A DNA stretch of 64,000 nt from Gloeotrichia echinulata CP02 (GCA_038087035.1 CP051187.1:2671001-2735000); one strand, 5' to 3'; shown: positions 51,564 to 60,122, numbered from the stretch's first letter. Numbers and translations are program-made. The notes: generated by a model not told the origin, from the sequence alone.

Positions 51564-52115
51564 ATGGGTTTTTGGAAAACTTGGTTTAGTACTTCTGACT
51601 CTACAGCGACCACTAGAACAACTCCCCTGGAAGAACATACGGGCGAAGTTGGAGGTAAATCTCGCTCCAGCGATCCCTCGGATGCAGCGCGGAGCGCAGA
51701 GCGCATCGTTTTCAGCACAGAGCGAGATATCGATCTGTATGAATTAGAGGAACTCTGTGATGCAGTTGGTTGGTCGCGTCGTCCTCTGAGAAAAGTAAAA
51801 AAAGCCATTGAGCATAGTTTTCTCGTGGCCACAATGTGGCAAGTGCGAGGAAATCAAAGGCGGCTGATTGGTTTTGCCCGTGCTACCTCAGATCATGCTT
51901 TTAATGCCACTATTTGGGATGTGGTGGTTCACCCAGACTTTCAAGGTAAAGGACTGGGTAAGGCGCTGATGAAATATGTCCTGAAAAAATTGAGAAGTGA
52001 AGAAATTAGCAATGTCACTCTTTTCGCTGACCCCCATGTGGTAGATTTCTATCGGACTATGGGTTTCATGGCCGATCCAGAAGGAATAAAAGGCATGTTT
52101 TGGTATCCTCACTAA
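51564..52115 (+). CDS. GNAT family N-acetyltransferase
   Basis: A 183-residue protein with a GNAT fold at about residues 50-180. The acetyl-CoA pyrophosphate loop is VVHPDFQGKGLGKALMKYVL (about 126-145), followed by NVTLFADPHVVDFYRTMGFM. The N-terminal 45 residues (TSDSTATTRTTPLEEHTGEVGG) look disordered. It resembles the plastid-encoded Ycf52 and cyanobacterial SNAT-type acetyltransferases; the acceptor is unknown. Confidence 0.85.
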   Translation: MGFWKTWFSTSDSTATTRTTPLEEHTGEVGGKSRSSDPSDAARSAERIVFSTERDIDLYELEELCDAVGWSRRPLRKVKKAIEHSFLVATMWQVRGNQRRLIGFARATSDHAFNATIWDVVVHPDFQGKGLGKALMKYVLKKLRSEEISNVTLFADPHVVDFYRTMGFMADPEGIKGMFWYPH

Positions 52116-52294
52116 TCCTCGATCCAAATAAAATGCCTGGTTACGCAAGAGCCAAAAAATCTGATATACTTGTTTAAGTCAACCAAGATTTTGCTAAATC
52201 AACCCAAATTTTATTTTCTATATCTTGGCTGGTAGATTCCAAGGAAGTTATGTTAAGATTAAAACCAATCTACTAAAAAGTAGATTGATTGCGC

Positions 52295-52368
52295 CGGGAT
52301 GTAGCGCAGCTTGGTAGCGCGCCTGCTTTGGGAGCAGGATGCCGCAGGTTCAAATCCTGTCATCCCGA
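52295..52368 (+). tRNA. tRNA-Pro (anticodon TGG)
   Basis: A full cloverleaf can be drawn: acceptor CGGGATG / CATCCCG, D stem GCGC / GCGC, anticodon stem CCTGC / GCAGG with loop TTTGGGA (anticodon TGG), and T arm GCAGG-TTCAAAT-CCTGT with one G-U pair. The discriminator base is A, and CCA is not encoded. The tRNA has no intron. Confidence 0.96.
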
Positions 52369-52434
52369 TTTCAAATTGTAATACAGCATCAAGATCCAAT
52401 TTGATCATAAATTTGGGTCTAAAACCCCGTACTT

Positions 52435-52529
52435 CTATTAGTCCACCACAGAAACTTTGCTGGGTATAGGTTTTTCAGAGAATTTGAAAATCTGCTTTAG
52501 CTGGTAAAGTTACCTTGGTGGACTAATAG
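52435..52529. repeat. 95-bp fold-back element
   Basis: A perfect 14-bp inverted repeat, CTATTAGTCCACCA (52435-52448) and TGGTGGACTAATAG (52516-52529). The pairing extends inward through AACTTT / AAAGTT. It lies 66 bp after the tRNA and codes for nothing. Confidence 0.75.
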
Positions 52530-52594
52530 GACGGGTTTATGTATTATGTGCTAACATACGACAGTTGTAAATCCTGTCGCTAATGATTGTATAA

Positions 52595-52810
52595 GAGTTC
52601 AAAGTAAAGGAAAAGGAAAAGCACTATGGTGCTATTGATGAGGCTATCCTTACATCTGAATTTATTCAAAATAAGTGTTTAGGCTATTGGATGGATAACA
52701 AGGATGTCGGTAGATATGACCTCAATAAATATTGTCCGGTACTGGATCTTGAATTAAACTCAATGGCTCGACAATCTGCTGCCCAAAGGTCAACCAATTT
52801 TGGATTTTAG
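52595..52810 (+). pseudogene. N-terminal relic of a TnpB-type protein
   Basis: The frame encodes EKHYGAIDEAILTSEFIQNK then CLGYWMDNKDVGRYDLNKYC and ELNSMARQSAAQR. This matches the N-terminal helical region of IS605-type TnpB proteins (pattern IDEAxxTSQFIQNKxLRYWMDN). An internal deletion is likely between KYCPVLDL and ELNSMARQ, and no start codon or RuvC domain remains. Confidence 0.7.
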
Positions 52811-53138
52811 ATTGACGATAGCGTAGCGTAAAGCCTACGGCATAGCTTGGCTTAGAGCGACGTAGGAGCGTCTTTTAGATTTTTCCACCCACTAGGGGTC
52901 TGCAAGGTACCCCAAAAATCTAAAATCCAAAACTTGTACTGAGCGTTCGCGCAGCGTCCCGCAGGGAAGTCGTTGGCGTAGCCTCTGTCTACGACACGCA
53001 CTCGCGTTCGTAGAGAAGTATCCAAAATCCAAAATCCAAAATTCGGAGGGTCAAGGTCTGCAATAGCTCTGTTTTACAAAAATTGTAACAAAAAGATTAG
53101 CGACAAAAAAGGTTTTCCTCCCTTAATTTATTAGTTTA
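52811..53138. repeat. Dispersed repeat fragments upstream of the CHAT gene
   Basis: It contains a degenerate copy of the 115-bp repeat (about 52933-53021, ACTTGTACTGAGCG ... TAGAGAAGTA) and a related CGTAGCG ... GACGTAGGAGCG unit (about 52818-52872). The last 90 bp before the gene is AT-rich and probably holds its promoter. Confidence 0.7.
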
Positions 53139-54731
53139 ATGACTCAATTGCCATCTCTAAACTTGGCGATCGCTCGTCTGATAAATACTGGTACTGATAA
53201 CTTCGCGATTTGGGTGGTGAAGGCGCCTTATCCCAGCGGCTATGTTCTACATGATTGTATCTGGCCTGTAGAACTGTCTCAAATTTGGCTAGAATGGCAA
53301 CAGATGTTTGCTGGTCAGACTCCTTTAGATATTTTCCCTGGTTCAACGCCTCAAAAGACAAACCCACCACTGATAAATTGGATTGTACCTCCTTCAGGGC
53401 AGCCAACTAGTTACAGTAGTCGTCTGATGCAATACTTGGGAATAACTCTCTGGCGCTGGTTATTTGACGGACAAATTCTTGGGAGTCTGGAACGCAGTTG
53501 TGGGATTGCTATCGGTCAGCATACACGTTTACGCTTTCGATTAGAAATTCGTGACCCCCATCTGATTGCTCTACCTTGGGAAATTATGCAGCGTGAAGCG
53601 GGGCAATCGGCAATCTCTCTCTCCCAAGATATACTATTTAGTCGCACCACTAGTGAAGTAGAGTCACTGCCCTATTTGCGAATAGATCAGGCTTTAAATA
53701 TCCTCCTGGTTTTAGGAGAAGATAAAAACCTGCAATTGGAACAAGAATCACAAATTTTAGCGCAAACTCTGGCTAATACTGGTGCTGTTGGTAGCAATTC
53801 TCCAGCTTATGCACCTTGCATGGTACATACACTTTTGCAACCAACTCCACAGGAGTTGATTCAAGAGTTAGAAACTAAAACATACAACGTCTTTTTTTAC
53901 GCTGGTCACGGACTCCCAGACCCAGATGGTGGGTTACTGTTTTTGCAGACCCAGATGAATATCAATGGCATAGAATTGGCGCAAGTATTGACCCGTAATG
54001 GTGTGAAACTGGCAGTTTTTAATGCCTGTTGGGGGGCACAACCAGCAGCTATCAATAATAAAGCACTGCCCTCTAGCAGTTTAGCAGAAGTGCTGATCCG
54101 TCATGGAGTGCCTGCAGTTTTAGCAATGCGGGATAAAATTGCTGACCAAGAAAGCCACAGCTTTATTCAAGCTTTTACCGAAGCCTTGCGATCGCGCCAG
54201 CCAATTGATCAAGCTGTAGCGGTGGCTAGGCAAGAGTTATTAACAGTATATAAGTTTAATCAACCAGGTTGGACTTTACCAGTTCTCTACTTACATCCAG
54301 ATTATAATGGCGAACTGATTAAAGGTTTTGATGAAAGTGTGACCGAGCTACCAGATACTATCATGCCTGGCATAGCTTCTACGGTACCTACAGCCTATTT
54401 GCGATCGCTTGCTCCGGGAGGAAAAACTTGGGTATTACGTTCTGGCGTTACCCGCATCGGTCGCACGAAAGATAATGATATCGTCATCCCTGATCCTTCA
54501 GTTTCTAGACGCCAAGCCGAAATTCTAGGACGAAATAATTTCATTGGTACTACTCCGGTACGAACCTATTATCTGCAAGATTTATCTTCCTACGGTACAA
54601 CCTGGTTTTTAAGCTCTAATGGTTGGCAACAAATTCTCCGCGAGGAGGTCCCTTTAAAGTCGGGAATGCAGTTAAAATTTGGTAGCTCGACCAGAGGTGA
54701 AATCTGGGAGTTGATTATTGAAGATGCGTGA
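53139..54731 (+). CDS. CHAT-domain caspase-like protease fused to an FHA domain
   Basis: A 530-residue protein. The N-terminal region (about 1-170) is of unknown type. The CHAT domain (about 180-390) has the caspase-like dyad: His257 in VFFYAGHGLPD and Cys297 in LAVFNACWGAQ. A C-terminal FHA domain (about 425-528) includes VTRIGRTKDNDIVIPDPSVSRRQAEI, with the Arg and Ser expected to bind phosphothreonine. No membrane segment is seen. The layout implies a protease positioned by phosphorylated partners. CHAT proteins of cyanobacteria include HetF. The gene is intact. Confidence 0.9.
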   Translation: MTQLPSLNLAIARLINTGTDNFAIWVVKAPYPSGYVLHDCIWPVELSQIWLEWQQMFAGQTPLDIFPGSTPQKTNPPLINWIVPPSGQPTSYSSRLMQYLGITLWRWLFDGQILGSLERSCGIAIGQHTRLRFRLEIRDPHLIALPWEIMQREAGQSAISLSQDILFSRTTSEVESLPYLRIDQALNILLVLGEDKNLQLEQESQILAQTLANTGAVGSNSPAYAPCMVHTLLQPTPQELIQELETKTYNVFFYAGHGLPDPDGGLLFLQTQMNINGIELAQVLTRNGVKLAVFNACWGAQPAAINNKALPSSSLAEVLIRHGVPAVLAMRDKIADQESHSFIQAFTEALRSRQPIDQAVAVARQELLTVYKFNQPGWTLPVLYLHPDYNGELIKGFDESVTELPDTIMPGIASTVPTAYLRSLAPGGKTWVLRSGVTRIGRTKDNDIVIPDPSVSRRQAEILGRNNFIGTTPVRTYYLQDLSSYGTTWFLSSNGWQQILREEVPLKSGMQLKFGSSTRGEIWELIIEDA

Positions 54732-54979
54732 ACTGGGGACTGGGGACACTTCGGCAAGCTCAGTGCATCGCTGGGGATTGGGGACTGGGTACTAGTATTT
54801 TTTACGCTGAAAAATTACTTATTCCACTGACTACTTTGCACTGACAACTCAGGGCTTACGTATTCTCATCAACCATTCACCAGTTTTTTACTTCCGAAAA
54901 AATAAAAATTTTTTGCGGAAAAGCAATTGTTAAACGTGTAGCTGTCAATACGCCCAAAGAATTAATCAGGAGACAAAAA
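54732..54979. other. Spacer between the CHAT-FHA gene and the next gene
   Basis: Starts with a GGGGACTGGGGAC low-complexity hairpin region, then AT-rich sequence with AATCAGGAGACAAAAA just before ATG 54980, a clear ribosome binding site (AGGAG). Confidence 0.5.
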
Positions 54980-55627
54980 ATGATTAGTAAAATTAACGCT
55001 CTAGATACTTTACATTCAATGTCAACTCAGGTGGAGTTAGATTTGTTAGCAGCATTACTAGAACCCGAAGATGCTACTTATCCCTGGAATCCATCTGATG
55101 AAGAATCAGAAGCTTATTTTGCTCAACTAGAACAGCAGTTTATTATCGACGATTTGCTCGAACAAGAACTAACAACACAATCGCAAGCTTTTTACAGCCA
55201 ACTAGACACGGTTTGGTCAGAGATTTCTGATTGTGTATACTACAACAATAATACAAATCAATCGATTCTTGGTAATCTTCAAGAAAATTTAGAAACAGCC
55301 TTTGCTTCTGCTATACCCGAATACTGGCTCAAAGCGATCGCCCAGCAAGCGACTGAAATTTTTACTAGCACTGAATCTATTGGCGAACAGCTGATTCAGT
55401 GCGTTCAGTCGGTATTACCCATGTGGGCGGCGGAAGATCTTTTGGTATTAGCACGTCCTTACGCCTATGCTATGCGAAGTAGTGAAGCCCAAAACGCAGC
55501 CTCTGTCATTAGTAATCTTGAGAATCGCGACTGGAGAACTTTATCGGAAATCGAGCAAGCAAAAGTTACTTTAGCAATCTCCTACTATGCTCTCACAAAA
55601 CTAAATACCTTACCATTGGAATCTTAA
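54980..55627 (+). CDS. Hypothetical alpha-helical protein next to the CHAT-FHA gene
   Basis: A 215-residue acidic, mostly helical protein preceded by a strong AGGAG. It has no signal peptide and only a weakly hydrophobic helix (SVLPMWAAEDLLVLARPYAYAMR, about 144-166). The first 60 residues are rich in Asp, Glu and Gln. I do not recognise the family. Its position 248 bp after the CHAT-FHA gene on the same strand makes it a candidate partner or substrate, but this is an inference from order alone. Confidence 0.65.
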   Translation: MISKINALDTLHSMSTQVELDLLAALLEPEDATYPWNPSDEESEAYFAQLEQQFIIDDLLEQELTTQSQAFYSQLDTVWSEISDCVYYNNNTNQSILGNLQENLETAFASAIPEYWLKAIAQQATEIFTSTESIGEQLIQCVQSVLPMWAAEDLLVLARPYAYAMRSSEAQNAASVISNLENRDWRTLSEIEQAKVTLAISYYALTKLNTLPLES

Positions 55628-55696
55628 ATGTATACTGTAAGTAGACTTAGATTCAATTGACAGGTATGATAAAACTTTAAACAAAATATAGTCTAG

Positions 55697-56278
55697 CATA
55701 GTCAGATATAGTCTAAAAGACAGTCCTAATGAAATTATCTGATTATGCTAAAACCTTGGGGATTTCGTACCTTACCGCTTGGCGACATGACAAAGCAGGT
55801 AAAATACCATATCCAACAGAGCAACTTCCCACGGGTACGGTAATTGTTGATTACGACCCGAAAAAGATATCAGGGCAAAGCGCAAAACCGAAAAAATTGT
55901 AGAAGCCTTAAATTCTCCAACAGATTGATTAAGTTTTCTAGTCAAGCATATCGGCTCTTCCGTACTTAGCGTGCTGAATTTGTTAAAAAATAAGTTTGAA
56001 ACCCTTGCGTGGCTCCGATAAAAGCCATTATTTTTTGTATTTGAGCTACTGTTACTAAAAATCAAATTATAAACGCCTGTAAGCCTTGTTATTAAAGCAA
56101 TTTAATCGACTTTCATTAATAATTAAGCACGCTACACACGCAAGAGCCGTCTATTCTAAGGGATAGGGGGTGTCTGGTAGTACATCCAAGGCGGATAACT
56201 CCACTATTTAAGCGTGTCCATGCTGAAAGTAGAGTCGCTTAAAGCTAAATTGCATAAGTCTGACTATATTTGACTATG
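55697..56278 (+). mobile_element. 582-bp IS607-derived element
   Basis: The outer sequences are a near-perfect inverted pair, CATAGTCAGATATAGTC (55697-55713) and GACTATATTTGACTATG (56262-56278), one mismatch. Inside is the start of an IS607 recombinase gene (55729-55902), then AT-rich noncoding sequence, and near the right end a GC-richer segment (56150-56245) that may be structured RNA. tnpB is absent. I infer an internally deleted, non-autonomous copy. Confidence 0.6.
55729..55902 (+). pseudogene. IS607-type serine recombinase, N-terminal fragment
   Basis: The 57-codon frame encodes MKLSDYAKTLGISYLTAWRH, then GKIPYPTEQLPTGTVIVDYD. This is the MerR-like helix-turn-helix head of IS607 TnpA, which normally continues into a serine-recombinase catalytic domain. 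Here the frame ends after KKISGQSAKPKKL, so the catalytic domain is missing. It is too short for activity. Confidence 0.75.
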
Positions 56279-56367
56279 TGATTTGGAACTATTTAGGCTT
56301 GATTTTGATAATTACCACAAAAACGGCAATTAGGTGTGCAAATATTGCTTGTGTGATTTTTTATTTT

Positions 56368-57735
56368 TTATTTGGGATCGATAAAACGGGTAGCAAAGTT
56401 TTGCGATCGCGTCGGTGATAAAGCCCGGGCCTTGAGAATTGCTGCCATCAAAAAAGCATAAGACAACACCCCAACAACCACCAGCAACAAAGCATTAATC
56501 GATCCGGTAGCGTTCCACAAAGCGTGAAGTGCGGCGGCGCTAACATAACCTACGGGGAGAATCTGCCAAGCTTGACGGGGTTTGAGAACAGCCAAACCAA
56601 TAAAATAGCCCAGATAGCCGCTATAAGCCATGTGTCCGGCCACTGAGCCTAAAATTCGGGGAATTAGCAACTGTAAACCCACCAATTGACCAGCCCCTAC
56701 CCCCGCCTGTTGAGCGACATTTTGGGTGATATCAGGCACATACTGTCCGAGAGTTTCTAGCAAAGTAAAGCCTACAGCAGAAGCGGTTCCTAGGAGAATG
56801 CCATCTAGAGGTTCCCAGACGCCTATCCGTTCCCGCCAAGGAGAACGCAAAAGGCTACCGATTAAAAATGCCCCCAATACAGGCAAGGCCTTAAGTAATT
56901 CCTCCATCAAGCCAGCGCCAAAAAACATCCGTACCAGCAATTCTGTGAAGGTGATCGAATCTTGCTCTGAGGGCAATTTACCAGGGAGTACGCCGCGAAA
57001 TACGAAAATAAAGAAATCCAATAGGGGACTGAGCAAAATTACCATTGTGCCCAAAGCTACAGGAATTATTACCCACCAAGGCTTCTGTTTACCACAAAGT
57101 TGGTAAACAAAAAAGTAAGCAGCGAAGGCTATGTAACTGGCGACAATTACTTGATTTGCTTGTGGCCGACCGACCGTAGCGAACATCAGCACTACAAATA
57201 CTACTGTAAGAATTCCCGGTACAAGGTAAGCTTTACGAGTTAAATCTTTACCAGTGGAAATAATCGGAAACAGTTGGGTGAAACTAACCGAGTCAGGCTT
57301 TAATTGTCCTTGGGAGTTAACCGCCGATGGAACATGACCTGCTGGCTTTGTCATCACCGTAGCGGGGGAGACGGATTCGTGTTCAAATACAAATTGTGGC
57401 CCATCAGCCCCCAAAGAAATGCGATCGCCTGGGTGTAATTCCTGACAACCTTGTAAGCGTTGTCCATTTAAATAAGTACCATTGGCACTATCTAAATCAC
57501 AAATTAACCAGCTAAATTTGTGATCTGGAGAGGAAGAGAGGGGACGAACCACCGCATGACGACGAGATACCATCCGATACATCATGGCATCCAAGACAAC
57601 CTGACAGCTGGGGTCGCGTCCAATTACTACTTCTTTACTGGGGAGCAATGAGTAACGAGATTCTGACCCAAAGGTTGCTCCATTACCAGACACTAGCCGC
57701 AGAAATGCATTATGTCTTGCGTTTTTGCCTGTCAT
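56368..57735 (-). CDS. FHA domain fused to a PrsW-family intramembrane protease
   Basis: A 455-residue protein. FHA lies at about 25-115 (VVIGRDPSCQVVLD, MVSRRHAVV, DLDSANGTYLNGQRL), the phosphopeptide-binding motifs. About eight membrane helices follow from residue 168. The PrsW signature includes the catalytic glutamates in GLMEELLKALPVLG (about 277-290), ETLGQ after AVGFTLL, and the histidines in GHMAYSGYLGYFIG and ALHALWNATG. It should cut membrane-bound substrates such as anti-sigma factors. It lies convergent to the CHAT-FHA region across the IS607 relic. Confidence 0.9.
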   Translation of the reverse strand: MTGKNARHNAFLRLVSGNGATFGSESRYSLLPSKEVVIGRDPSCQVVLDAMMYRMVSRRHAVVRPLSSSPDHKFSWLICDLDSANGTYLNGQRLQGCQELHPGDRISLGADGPQFVFEHESVSPATVMTKPAGHVPSAVNSQGQLKPDSVSFTQLFPIISTGKDLTRKAYLVPGILTVVFVVLMFATVGRPQANQVIVASYIAFAAYFFVYQLCGKQKPWWVIIPVALGTMVILLSPLLDFFIFVFRGVLPGKLPSEQDSITFTELLVRMFFGAGLMEELLKALPVLGAFLIGSLLRSPWRERIGVWEPLDGILLGTASAVGFTLLETLGQYVPDITQNVAQQAGVGAGQLVGLQLLIPRILGSVAGHMAYSGYLGYFIGLAVLKPRQAWQILPVGYVSAAALHALWNATGSINALLLVVVGVLSYAFLMAAILKARALSPTRSQNFATRFIDPK

Positions 57736-58222
57736 CGAGTTAGAGTGCGTGTTTTAATAATTATAAAAATACGTTGACAGTAGAATTAAGCGTAGCCACA
57801 TCAATCGCAGCATTGCTAAATACACTATAGCTTTACTAACTGCTCATAAATCGAAAATTGACCAGAGGAAAAAATCAAAATTGTCTTACCCCATCTTGAC
57901 AGGTATTCTGGCGGCTAGCAGTTAGTCATCAGCCTGATTTGTTGGGAGTATTAATTATCGAAAGTATTAGTAATTTATTCGTAAAACCTAGTAGCAATTT
58001 AATTTCTGAAAATTTTATTTGAAGGATACTGAGTCGCGAATGGTAGGTTTGACCCCTGATAGCACGGGAAAATCAGGGTTTTTGGCGTCGTTCGATAATC
58101 TTCCAGGGCGCAAGGCCTTGGGACACAACTGTCGTTACTATCCTTACCGCCCTCATCACCAACGCCGTCACAGGTAAAATAGATGTGCGCCAAGTCCCCA
58201 TCCCCTAACCCCAGAACCCACC
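57736..58222. other. Intergenic stretch with a degenerate hairpin
   Basis: The only structure seen is GGGCGCAAGGCCTTGGGA near 58107, a decayed member of the palindrome family at 26715. A frame at 57999-58229 on the minus strand is not convincing. The first 80 bp hold the promoter of the FHA-PrsW gene. Confidence 0.4.
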
Positions 58223-58459
58223 ATGACACAAATCACCCTTTCCGACCTCCCCGAAACCGTCCAAACCCTACTCAACCAAGCCCAAAAAACAGGCGAACCC
58301 CTCACTATTACCCAAAACGGTATCCCCTTCGCCATTATTTCGCTCATCAAGAAAAAATCCCTCCTCCAAACCCTTTCCACCCTTGAACCACTGGACGAAG
58401 ACTTTACCGACGTGGACGAAGGATTATTACCATTAGATGATATTGAGTTTTCAAAATGA
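58223..58459 (+). CDS. Antitoxin-like protein paired with a truncated PIN toxin
   Basis: A 78-residue Phd/YefM-like protein: MTQITLSDLPETVQTLLNQAQKTGEPLTITQNGIPFAIISLI is the DNA-binding half. The acidic C-terminus (PLDEDFTDVDEGLLPLDD) would block the toxin. Its stop overlaps the start of a PIN gene (AAAATGAG) at 58456. Codon use is unusually C-rich and A-rich. It is intact, although its toxin is not. Confidence 0.75.
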   Translation: MTQITLSDLPETVQTLLNQAQKTGEPLTITQNGIPFAIISLIKKKSLLQTLSTLEPLDEDFTDVDEGLLPLDDIEFSK

Positions 58460-58520
58460 GCTATTTATACTTGTTAGATACAAACATCATTTCCGAACTA
58501 AAGAATTATTTTCTCATTAA
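58456..58520 (+). pseudogene. PIN-domain toxin truncated by a heptamer array
   Basis: ATG 58456 begins MSYLYLLDTNIISELKN, the N-terminus of a VapC-type toxin with the first metal-binding Asp. After about 20 codons the sequence turns into AATGACC repeats. The rest of the toxin is absent on either side of the array. Confidence 0.7.
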
Positions 58521-58708
58521 TGACCAATGACCAATGACCAATGACCAATGACCAATGACCAATGACCAATGACCAATGACCAATGACCAATGACCAATGA
58601 CCAATGACCAATGACCAATGACCAATGACCAATGACCAATGACCAATGACCAATGACCAATGACTAATGACTAATGACTAATGACCAATGACCAATGACC
58701 AATGACTA
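58517..58708. repeat. Long heptanucleotide array (AATGACC), about 27 copies
   Basis: A run of nearly identical AATGACC units with a few AATGACT near the right end. It is the longest array in the window, and it begins inside a truncated toxin gene and ends at the stop of the minus-strand gene at 58706. Confidence 0.95.
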
Positions 58709-59158
58709 AATCAGATGAAATTCAGCGATCGCTTTGTGAAAATTTTTGTTTTCATGTCCAGAACGGCTGAGTTTAATCAGCGCAAAACGCTGTAAGGGAT
58801 TTAAACTTGCCCATTTTTCGGGTGTGAGGTTAACACCGATTTCTTGAGCTTTTTCCTGTACACTAGGTGGGACAGTGGTAGAGTCCATCCATGCTGGTTC
58901 AGGCTCAATGGGCAATTTTGCTGCTGGTGTGCCGCTGCGTTGTAAAATCAATGCCTGAAGATAGTCTTGGTAAGATTGAATTTCCGTTGGTGTAGTGCAA
59001 GGTAATTCGACTAAAGCTAGATGTTCAGCTACAGTCATTTGGCTCCAATCAGATAATTTTAACTTAATTCCACAGGTATCGAGTTTGTAACGTACTTGCA
59101 TGGGTATGCAACGGAGAGAGTCTACAAAATCTGCTTCAAATTCAAAGAAATTTGACAT
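58706..59158 (-). CDS. Nitrate reductase-associated protein
   Basis: A 150-residue protein: MSNFFEFEADFVDSLRCIPMQVRYKLDTCGIKLKL, then WSQMTVAEHLALVELPCTTP and GVNLTPEKWASLNPLQRFALIKLSR. This is the conserved family found beside cyanobacterial nitrate reductase genes. Its exact role is not known to me. It lies on the same strand as narB, about 960 bp downstream, with a PsiE-like gene between. Confidence 0.85.
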   Translation of the reverse strand: MSNFFEFEADFVDSLRCIPMQVRYKLDTCGIKLKLSDWSQMTVAEHLALVELPCTTPTEIQSYQDYLQALILQRSGTPAAKLPIEPEPAWMDSTTVPPSVQEKAQEIGVNLTPEKWASLNPLQRFALIKLSRSGHENKNFHKAIAEFHLI

Positions 59159-59163
59159 GTTTT

Positions 59164-59616
59164 CTATCTAGAATTGCTGGTGCGAATTATCAAGTAACTA
59201 ATTGATAGAGATAAAATAGCGATTCCCAGACCAATTATTTCAATTCCTTCGGTTGCTTTTAGATCAAGAATAATAATTTTACGAGCTATGGCAATTAAAG
59301 ATGTTACAATCACCAATTCAACCTGTAAAACGTGTTTCTTCAAATATCCCGTAATATTTTCTAAAATTTCTAAGGCAATCAAAATATTGAGAAACAAACC
59401 AAATATTTTAAATAAGATTTTGTTGAAATCTCCTGGTTGCGTGTAAATTAATTCTTCAAATATAAAAAATGCCAAATCTCCAACTGCTAATAAGATGACA
59501 ACCACCATAAACACAGATAAAATCTTTGAAACTATAACTTCGAGATTTTCGATGAGGTGCATAAATGGCTCATCTTTTTTGAGAATATCTATAATTTTTC
59601 TGGATAATTTATTCAT
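59164..59616 (-). CDS. PsiE-like membrane protein
   Basis: From ATG 59616 the product has 150 residues and four membrane helices (about 28-55, 66-88, 100-120, 125-145). EDNLEVIVSKILSVFMVVVILL-type and ITGYLKKHVLQVELVIVTSLIAIARKIIILDLK segments match the phosphate-starvation-inducible PsiE family. AAGGTG precedes the ATG, which favours it over a frame 47 codons longer. It sits 5 bp upstream of the nitrate reductase-associated gene, likely in one transcript. Confidence 0.75.
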   Translation of the reverse strand: MNKLSRKIIDILKKDEPFMHLIENLEVIVSKILSVFMVVVILLAVGDLAFFIFEELIYTQPGDFNKILFKIFGLFLNILIALEILENITGYLKKHVLQVELVIVTSLIAIARKIIILDLKATEGIEIIGLGIAILSLSISYLIIRTSNSR

Positions 59617-60122
59617 TTGCTGCACCTTATTTTTAACTAAAAAATGGACAGTAAACAGTAAAAAGTAAAATCGTGTAGATAAATCTAAAGGATTGAACAA
59701 AGAAGCCTTACGGATGGGTGACCAGTTCTTTTGCGGTGTTTTTTTATGATTTTGCATAGCTAAAGCCAGTGTAGAGTTACCCTATTTACTCTCGTGTGTC
59801 GGGGGGCAATACTGCGTAGGTTTTGGAATTTCTTGGTTGAGGCAAGCAGGGGGAGCAGGGGGAGAAATGGAGGCAGGGGAAGAGTTTTGCCTCCCCTGCT
59901 TCCCCTGCCTCCCCTGCCTCCCCTGCAAATCCTACGCAGTATTGTGTCGGGGGGGGAGACACCGCCCGTACTGAGAAAATCCCCGATCTGTGGATGGGGA
60001 TTTTAAAATGAGCTTTTGGTAAACAGACAATAATCTATAGTCAAAATAAATAAATCATGACTATAGATTATTGCTTATTCATTAAATTACTAAATTATTT
60101 ATTTGGGCGTATATTTAGCAGC
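59617..60122. other. Intergenic region between the PsiE-like gene and narB
   Basis: Apart from the MITE it holds a short imperfect inverted repeat around 60030-60068 (AATCTATAGTCA ... TGACTATAGATT), which may serve as a narB terminator. No gene was seen. Confidence 0.5.
59807..59944. mobile_element. 138-bp MITE, copy 2, with 10-bp target duplication
   Basis: It has the same ends as the copy at 49962 (CAATACTGCGTAGG and complement), in opposite orientation, and nearly the same interior. It is flanked by TGTCGGGGGG at 59797-59806 and again at 59945-59954. The target is G-rich, unlike the first site. Confidence 0.92.

Noticed and set aside
57999..58459. Minus-strand frames opposite the antitoxin gene
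   Set aside because: They are shadows of the plus-strand antitoxin, whose domain and overlap with the PIN start are convincing.
58517..58708. Heptamer array as a replication origin iteron set
   Set aside because: The same heptamers are scattered through the window at unrelated genes, and no dnaA, rep gene or DnaA boxes were seen nearby.
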